From NCBI RefSeq assembly GCF_001949145.1, contig NW_019091379.1, positions 1,458,574-1,522,573 of the forward strand: 64,000 bases of DNA, in the 5' to 3' direction. Source of the DNA: Acanthaster planci. Taxonomy: Eukaryota; Echinodermata; Asteroidea; Valvatida; Acanthasteridae. A program made the translations under genes and the position numbers. Below are positions 25,001 through 34,000 of the stretch, one piece after another (position 1 is the first letter of the stretch; the number at the start of each line of letters is the position of its first letter). Below the pieces are notes generated by a model. It was not told where the DNA came from. It did not search any database and saw only the letters and a list, made by a program, of their open reading frames with translations.

Positions 25001-28000
25001 GGGGTGTGGTTGGCCATTGGGGGAGGGGGACTGCACGTGCCAAACAAGCACATTCATAAAAGGTTATTAATCCTGCAGCACAATTCATGCAACAGTACAA
25101 CACAGGCACACACATACTGTACATGTTACATGTACACAAAGACCTGTAATAAAGCATGCATATGCATTGTGAGTGCATATTTACTCTCTGTGGAGGTATT
25201 CACTGCCCTATTGGTACATGAGTTGTGATCAATTACATGTGCCCCCGTATGTGTCTAATATTGGACCAAAGAGTACATGTACTGGTAAGCTTGATGAATT
25301 AAAGTGTTGTTTGTTTAGTGGTTACCCCTTTATACATGTAGGGTGCTGAGGGGACAAGAAAGATGCGGGTACATTGAAGACCATGGTGTTTGTTTGTGTT
25401 TGCATTCATGTATCCGGGTACAATATGTTAATTTCCATGTTCAAGTACCTGCATTATCAGATACATTTCATGTACATGTATATACAATATACATCTACCG
25501 GTACATGTACACTTGAAAGTTCCTTGGCTAATAAAAAGTTTCAAGTCTTCCTAATTGTTGCTGGATTGTTTGTACTCTGATACATGAAGGCAAGGGCAAA
25601 TCTTAGAGGGGAGGGGAGGCAACAGGGACCATGTCTGCCCCTCTCCCCCCAAAAATGAGCCCAAATTATTTACCAAATTGATAACATGCGAGAAAAGCAA
25701 TTATGTTTTTGCTCCATTTTATTCCTCTTCCCAAAGCATGCCAAAAGCCCTCTAAATTAGCCTCACCTCCAGAAAGGCCACAAAATATTACACAGAAAAA
25801 ACAAATTCCAAAATTTTTGGCCTCCCAAACAAGTTCCACCCCTAAAAGTTTTTCCCGGGTCTGCCTTTGCATGTACATGTACACGTACATGTATGTGACC
25901 TACTGGGTAACTGCACATGTACCATACCAGCTACAAAGTATGTACAGTGTATGCAAATTGCAACTGAAACTGGCAAACAGATCCAATTACACACATTACA
26001 TTTCTATGTGTTTGATGACTGATCGATCATCATGTTTTTGTTCACACTGGATACTGTACACAGAGTAGGTTTCCAATTGTCTCAGCTGCTATAAATGCAC
26101 AGGTGCCCACGGAGCCAAGGTACATGTACCTTGTGTGTACATGTATGTACATGTATGTATGTTAATGATGCATCGCTTGCAAGGCCATTTGCAGTGTTAC
26201 TTTGTTGATCCTTATTCTCTTGTATTAAAGGCCAGGGTTGCAATGCACAAAAGTGGAAAAATGCGAAGGACAGAGCTGTGAAATGTACAACAGTATGATC
26301 ATTGTTAATTTAGCAATAAGAAACCCATGCAATGCATTGCAGTCAGAATATGAATTTCTCTTTACACATGGCTAAGTTTATATTAATTTACTTGTGCAAC
26401 GACATCAGAGAATGTGTATGGGGCAGTGCGGACATCCGCGAGTTTCACAAAAATGGCCGGTAGCGACCACACCGCGCCAATGAAAACAACTGCAACAAGC
26501 GCGCGTATAGACTGATCAACGCAAAGATTGTGTAACCCGATCCTTGGACTAGCTGGTACGTGTGCGTACATCGCTAGGGTCGCTGTTTTCACCGGCGCCG
26601 TACCTGCCATTTTGCGAGAATCCCGGATGTCCGCGCTGCCCCATAGCTTTGGCAGGTCACTACATGTTTTCTCGTGTACCGGTAATTGTCATGAACAAAT
26701 TACAATGTGCTGGTGGGGTTAATGTACATGTACTGTAGCTGTACACGTTAGTTTATGAATGCATACATGTACATGTATGTGTGCACATGTACTTGTAAGT
26801 TGTATTGTTTATGTACCGTGGCTTGCACATTTCTTGTACAGTAGATGTACATGTACATGGACATACATGTACCCGTATGCACCATGTAATGGTACAATAT
26901 ATGTGTAGTGGAATTTGCACATGTATAGCCTCTCCCACACCGTAATTGTGGGGATATATGACATTTCACCTACAAGTACCGGTATGTTGTGGGGATCGAA
27001 AATGTTATGGACTGGGGACTCAGAAATGTCGGTTCAAATTTCCCTAACAAAAGAACTTGTCCCCTGAATGGGGTGAATGCCTACCCATGTGTACTGCACC
27101 TGTACATGTGTACTGCACCTGTACATGTACATGTGTACTGCACCTGTACATGTACATGTGTACTGCACCTGTACATGTACATGTGTACTGCACCTGTACA
27201 TGTGTACTGCACCTGTACATGTGTACTGCACCTGTACATGTACATGTGTACTGCACCTGTACATGTGTACTGCACCTGTACATGTACATGTGTACTGCAC
27301 CTGTACATGTACATGTGTACTGCACCTGTACATGTACATGTGTACTGCACCTGTACATGTACATGTGTACTGCACCTGTACATGTGTACTGCACCTGTAC
27401 ATGTGTACTGCACCTGTACTTGTGTACTGCACCTGTACATGTGTACTGCACCTGTACATGTGTATCACACAGGTACATGTACTGGTACATGTGCTGCCAG
27501 GAACGTCTTTTCCTACATGTACCTCCATGGTACGGCATGTATTTTTTCAAAACAAAAAGAAGGTGTAGCAGTACATGTACATCATACAAGCGCCGCCACT
27601 TGGTTGTACATGTACTATAGGTACATTTACCTCTATGAGAATGGCACAAAGAGGACATTGTATACATGTACATGTAATGTATGATACTTGATAAGACTTG
27701 TGTACGGTACATGTAGAAAAATTCGCACAATGCAAGTTTAGCAGCTCTTTTATTGAACCCTTGATTTTTCTCTCTAATTTTCAGCTTAAACGTGAAGAGG
27801 AGGATTGAAGCAATGGTTGTAAGTATTAAGTCCATTTACTTCAGTGATCTCTGCCTTACCGTTCTTAATTAACCCTAACACTCCTCAATCCTTCACCTGT
27901 TGGAGGACTGAGGACTGTTAGGGTTAATGCCCATATGGGAGCCTGACAAAGACATTAATACATGGTATCACTACTCACAAGACTTTACTTTCAAATTGTG

Positions 28001-31000
28001 ATTTAAGTGCCATTTTGGCTCCTTGTAGAATCCTACCCATGCCCTGCTGCCCTGGCAATGGTACCCGGTACAATGAAGTCAAACATGGCTTAGTAAATGT
28101 GGAAAAAGGAAGCCTTGGATTAATCCGAACCCCCTAGGCTGCTGCAATAGAAAGCATACTGAACCTCACNNNNNNNNNNNNNNNNNNNNNNNNNNNNNNN
28201 NNNNNNNNNNNNNNNNNNNNNNNNNNNNNNNNNNNNNNNNNNNNNNNNNNNNNNNNNNNNNNNNNNNNNNNNNNNNNNNNNNNNNNNNNNNNNNNNNNNN
28301 NNNNNNNNNNNNNNNNNNNNNNNNNNNNNNNNNNNNNNNNNNNNNNNNNNNNNNNNNNNNNNNNNNNNNNNNNNNNNNNNNNNNNNNNNNNNNNNNNNNN
28401 CCTAGTTTTCTGATTTCGCTCTTTTATGTTTGATTATGATGAAAAAATTTGTGATTGGGGGAGAGGATTTGCTTTGTCTTAATTTTTTTTGCGATTTTTT
28501 AACTCCTTTTGTGATTAACTTGTGATTTTTTTTTCTGTGTGTATGATTTCATGTTTGTAGTTTTTTTGGCAGTTGTGTTTTGTGTCACAATTTCATATAC
28601 GTGTTTTTAAATTTTGTTTCTTCTATGATACTGCAAACCAAGATGTTTGATGTTTAAGTATTGTACAGTTTGAAAGTTACAAGAATAATGTTCAGAAATT
28701 GGGCTCAAAATCAGGTATCTGATACCCCTAAGGGTACAGTTTGTACCAGGTGTCAGTAAAATGCCAGTTTATTTGTGATTTTCTTGACATTAAAAAGGCC
28801 TTGAATCCAAACAGCTCTGGCAACGTCCAACTCATTGTGATTTATTTTAAAGATGTCATAATACATAGGGTATTTTTTCAGAAAAAGTGATCAACCCTGT
28901 ACAGTTTTCCTTTAAAACAAATTGTACTAGCCATTCTTTGCTAATAAAATATTGGTAAAGCTCTTCCTTGTCGGAAGTTTAAACCATCAGAGTTGTTTTT
29001 CCGATACTCGTTGCTCAACTAAAGTACTGTATTTCCTTGTCTTTATTTTAAAGTAAACTATCAGGACAAATGAGAGATATGTACCGGTACTTAGTTAGCA
29101 AAAGTGTTGTGATACCAATCGAAAGGAAGTAGAAATAAAAATTCAAATTTGTCCAATCTGAGTTCTGCAGGTTTTGTGTATTACCATTTTCAACATTTTA
29201 CAAATCAGTTTTTCCCAATTGTTGAATGGGCCAAAGCCATTTCAGCTTGAGTGTGTGTTTCTTGTGATGGCAACTTACCGGTTATGTTGGTACATCAGCA
29301 AAAGAGTTCTCTACCACACATTAAAAGTACAAGTAATTTGATAAATTTCGGACAAAAAGGAATCATTTTTGTTGAAGACATTTCTGCATACTGTACGCAT
29401 CTACCGGTACATGTAGATCGATGACATTTTCTCTGCATGTTCTGTGTAACTACTGAGTACTTTTCATAGCATGTACATGGTACACGTGTGTCCAATCGTG
29501 TGTGTGTCCGGATATGTGCTTTTCTTACATTCCACCTCTGTTCACCTCTCCTTCCAGGCTGAAGTGAACAAGTTCAACGACCTTGAGAAGCTGCTTCTGT
29601 ACCTGAAGTTGCCAACGGGCATTAACGGGTTCGATTCCAACCGGCTGAAAAGGTGAGATGGTTGATCTGTAGACATGTACACCTGTACATTGTATCATGT
29701 CAGTGCCAGGTGTATGCCTTTAGACTCCTGGTGTGTTTATAGTCAAGGAATCGGATGCACATTGTACTACTACCGGGTACATTGTCTTGCAGATTGGGAT
29801 GGAAACACACCAAACTACATGTACCTGGAGAGAATTCAATTGCTCTTCAACTTTAACCCTAAAAGAGCAAACGACAAGGGGGAGGGGGCTATAAGCATCT
29901 TCCATATGTACATTTTCTCTGATATCAAAGTAAAGCATTTCATTTTATCATTCGGGGACCTTAATGTGGTTTTTTTTTGAGTAATGCCGTAGTGTTCAAT
30001 TCAATACCACTTTTATGAGAATTTGACATACATTGTACAGGTGTCAGTCCTGCAAAATGCTTATTTTTCCAAGACAGGTCGGTCCTAAATAGGAACTTTT
30101 TCCATTGACGCACTCAGTGCTTGGGCTGTTGCTTACTACTACTGTACATCACACCCCTCTGTCAGATTGAAATGAAACTTTGCAGATGAACTCAGAAATA
30201 ATTACCGGAAGTCCAGAAACACTTAGAGGGAGTGGAATTCCTCCTCCTCCTTGACCTTGATTTTATTTGATGTGCTACAGGGCCTTCTTAATAATATTCG
30301 TGAACCAAATTCTCAATTGTCTTGACTCAATGCTTCTGTTTCCAGCCCCTCTCCCTCGCTAGCGGTCACGCGCATCGAACAAACCCAGGCATCCAATTGG
30401 ATCCGCAGTCACCTCGAAGAGTGCAGCGACACATCGCTCCCTAAACATGAAGTGTACGAAGAATATCGGTATGCCACAAATTGATGTGGACATTTTAGGC
30501 ATGTTTATCTCTACCACAGGTGCATGTATTGTCACTCCAGTCTAACGGCTATATGTAGCACTGGGGATAGATGTTTCTTATTTGATACTTGGGCTAGAAC
30601 TTCAGTGTATTTTTCGGTATTCATACTTGCACCTACCGGTACATGTACGTACATTTCCTGGCTTAGTGTAATTTGACCACCAGAATTAGAAGCCATTACT
30701 GCGGTGGCACAACGCTCGTGGACAGGTGGTACATGCGTGTTGCATGCCTCTTCGACCAATAGGATGTCGTGATTTGCCAAATGCATGCACGCGTCAAGCT
30801 GTAGAATGTGCGTGTGAGTGCGGTGCCCCCGCAGTTAGGGCGTCTTATCAGATTTGTCTATATGGAGGTACTTGTAGACTACTTCAGCGACCGAAATAGG
30901 AAGCGTCACTGTGGTGACATTATGTTCGTGGACAGGTGGTACACACACACACACACGTAACATCCTTCTTTGACCCAAATGGTGCTGTGATTTCCCCCAA

Positions 31001-34000
31001 ATCCCAGAATGCGTGAGTGTGATGCTTCTGCGGTAATTCTGTCTCCTAGATGGATCTGTACCCTCACCTCCAGGTTTTCTCTAGAGTCCCTAGATATACA
31101 TGTAGGCGCTGTGGAAATCCAGTACCTCTCAAGTGACAGCCAAGCTAAATGCATATCAGTGGACTTTGTGGCATCTTGCAGCGTTCAGGATGCGCAGCGG
31201 CCTTGGCCTTGTGCACTTCTGCAGTCCGTTCTTGCCATTTGCGTTGTTTACAGAATCCTGCAGTAAGCTGTAACTATTGATGACAGATACATTGCATTTA
31301 GCAGGGTTACTTTTAAATGTACAAAAATTGCTTTTAAAAGTGGCATACCGATCCAGTTTTCAACACTGTCACTGTTGCTCAAGTCTCCAACAGTAGTATT
31401 GTGAAAACTTCATTTACTCCTTATTTGAACTTCTGAACTTGTGGTCTTGTACTACAGTTGCCTTGGTGCTTCTAACCACTCTTTAAGCTGAAAGCCACCC
31501 CATTACTCTGTCATTTATTTCCATTCACTGTTTAATATGATGATGCCCCTCCTTCTAGAAATTACTACGGAAACTTATACAAGCACTGTAAGAGGTTCTT
31601 GCACAGAAAAGAGTCAGTGGTCAGAGTATACTCTTATTCATTTATTTTCTGTCAGATTGTTACCGTACTTATGACTCTTGACTGCTTCCTTTTTCTTGAC
31701 GTACCTTTTTTCTTCGTCCTTTTGTTGTCTTCTGACAGGATGCATTGTGAATCTGCTACTCGTCGAGTGTTGAGCCCCGCTGACTTTGGCAAGATCATGA
31801 AGAGTGTCTTTCCCCAAGTGAAACAGCGACGCCTTGGCACCCGTGGCAATGCCAAATATCCTTTGTCTGCCAGCGTTTGTGCCTTGTTCAATTTTATTTC
31901 CTGCCTGTGTCCATTGCACCATCTATTGTCAAAAGCAACGTTCATTCAAAACGAACCAAAAACGGTCAATCTTTATTAACAGTTTCAGGACACGTGTTGC
32001 TTATTTTTACTTTTCCCTCCCAATAAATTCAGTCTAATCATATATAAAAATCTCTTCCATGCAATTACTATCTTTCTTCCTCTTCAACTCTGCACAATAT
32101 TATTTCTCAAAACGTATTTCTTTTCCCCCAGAATACAAGGAGGCTTTGCAGGATTATTTTAGAGGTTGGAATTGGTTGTGTTGGTTTGCATCTCAGTTTT
32201 TTGTTTTGGTTCCACATGAACACGGTGGACCTTACTCACAAGGAAGCAGTGTTCCCAATAGCTCCCTAAGTCTGTCTTACATGTATGAATTGGAAACTTT
32301 TGCTTGGGTGGTACCAGACTATTTTATGTGATTGCCTTCCTTTCAGTATTTTTCTAGTCTGGCTCATAAATTAAGGTATGTTTGGTCATAAATTTGAAGT
32401 TATTTGTCCAATCGGACAGGTACTTCTTTACCATGAAAAATCATTTTGTTAATTTCATTTCTACTCAAGTTCAAAAATGAAAAGTAAACCTCGCTTTCAA
32501 TTTTCAGTATTGCTGACCCATGAACAAAAGTCTAATATCTATTTGCCCTTAACTTCTCCAACGTATTGCTATAGCGGCCTTCGCAAGAAGTGCGAAATCC
32601 AGCCACCTTTACTGCCAAGCATGGAATCACCACGCAAAACGGGACCAGTGAGTATTGGAGATTGACATAATGTATGTCTGATGTTTGAAAAAGCGTTACA
32701 GCTCTGGATGATTTGTGCAAATACATGAATGAAAAGGTTCCGTATATTTCAATTGGCCTAAACACAGGCTTCCTGTTTGTTCGTGTATACTAACACTTCC
32801 CTGGTGACTAAATATGGAAACATACCACAGTGGATAGAATCGAACAAAGCACCTACTTTGTTGGATAGGAAAAATTGTTTGTTTCACTTTGTGCATTTGT
32901 CCGTTATTAAACATCTTGAGTTGTGCTCTTGATGGCTTATTTGTTTTTTGCAAAAGGTGGGAAGATGCATTTGCTGTTTAAAAGTGAGGACTGTGATATT
33001 TTATTGATTGTGCAATAAATTGTGAAATGACAGTGGAGATTCTTTTCAGTTGAGGCAGTAATTTCTGTCCTTTGTACATGAACATCCGACGAGGAAATGA
33101 TATTGTTTTCATCCTGTCATACATACTTGTGTTGTGCTGATCTTAAGTTTGTTTTCCTTCGATTCTGTGTTGAACACATCTTTAATATGAAGTTCAAACT
33201 TCTGGTTAAATTAAGAACTTTCTTTGGCCTTGCACCTTGTCTTGCAGAATGATGTACCTTACAGTTCTTCCTCCTGCAAGTGTAGCCAAGAACAACAGCA
33301 GGCAGACCTGGCCAGCACGATCGTCATCTGCGAATGGGCGGAGAAAATCTTTGCCACCCACTTCCAGACCACAGAGGAGCTTGCCCACCACCTTGCCAGC
33401 AATAAGTTAGTCTCCAGCTCTGTGGCCTCCCTGACAGTACTCTCCGGAGGCAAGGATTCCTCGGCCTCGTCCAAGGTGCTGCGGCCGGACGTGGCGATGG
33501 GGAAACTCCCCATCACCCCGGAGGAGCGCCGGAAAGAGACGCAACACCAGCTGCAGAAGAAGATTCAGCAGCGGCAGCTGAGCAAGATGAAGGAGGAGCA
33601 CCTGCGACAGACCGAGCGTCATCAGCAAGCGCTGAGAGCCGAGGACCACCTCAAGGCCAGCAAAGCACGAGATGAGCGGAAGTTGCTGAACAGGAGCCAC
33701 AGTATGCCAAACGAGGTGCAAATGAATGCAAGAACAGATGCTAACGCAGGCGACGCTAAGGAGCAGGACAAGACCCCCAACGGCTGCCATTTTGGCAGCC
33801 AGCAGGCTGAGCAGAATGGCCGCCTTGCTCCCCAGTCAGGGTTGCAGACGAACAACAACAGCAATAACAACAGTAACCAGCTGCAGGTTTCCGGCTCGGC
33901 AGCCAGCACGATAACAACAGTCAAGGAAAGTCCAAACAACAAGCGGCGCTTCACTCCCATACAGCCCAAGACTCCAGTGCGAGATGGTGCAGTGAAAATG

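Larger units (their letters stand above)
5940..27720. repeat. GTACATGTAC / (TACATG)n-rich zone filling intron 1
   Basis: The self-complementary hexamer repeat recurs every few hundred bases, with longer runs at 6104-6124, 12006-12030, 13138-13172, 16540-16700, 23386-23408, 23495-23532 and 23638-23677. The last reads as a palindrome around AGATCT. ACCGGTAC often adjoins it. The word becomes sparse beyond exon 2. Confidence 0.8.

Noticed and set aside
27034-27835. Long open frames on both strands (up to 263 codons) over the 27.1-27.5 kb repeat
   Set aside because: They are translations of the 19/25-bp minisatellite; cysteine-threonine and tyrosine-methionine runs appear in every frame.
27865-27930. 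Interstitial telomere repeat suggested by CCCTAAC and GTTAGGG
   Set aside because: Each motif occurs once per arm of a hairpin; there is no tandem TTAGGG array.
31599-31979. Open frame continuing from RFX7 exon 5 into the intron
   Set aside because: The match to RFX ends at RGNAK; the extension is intron read-through past the U12 donor.
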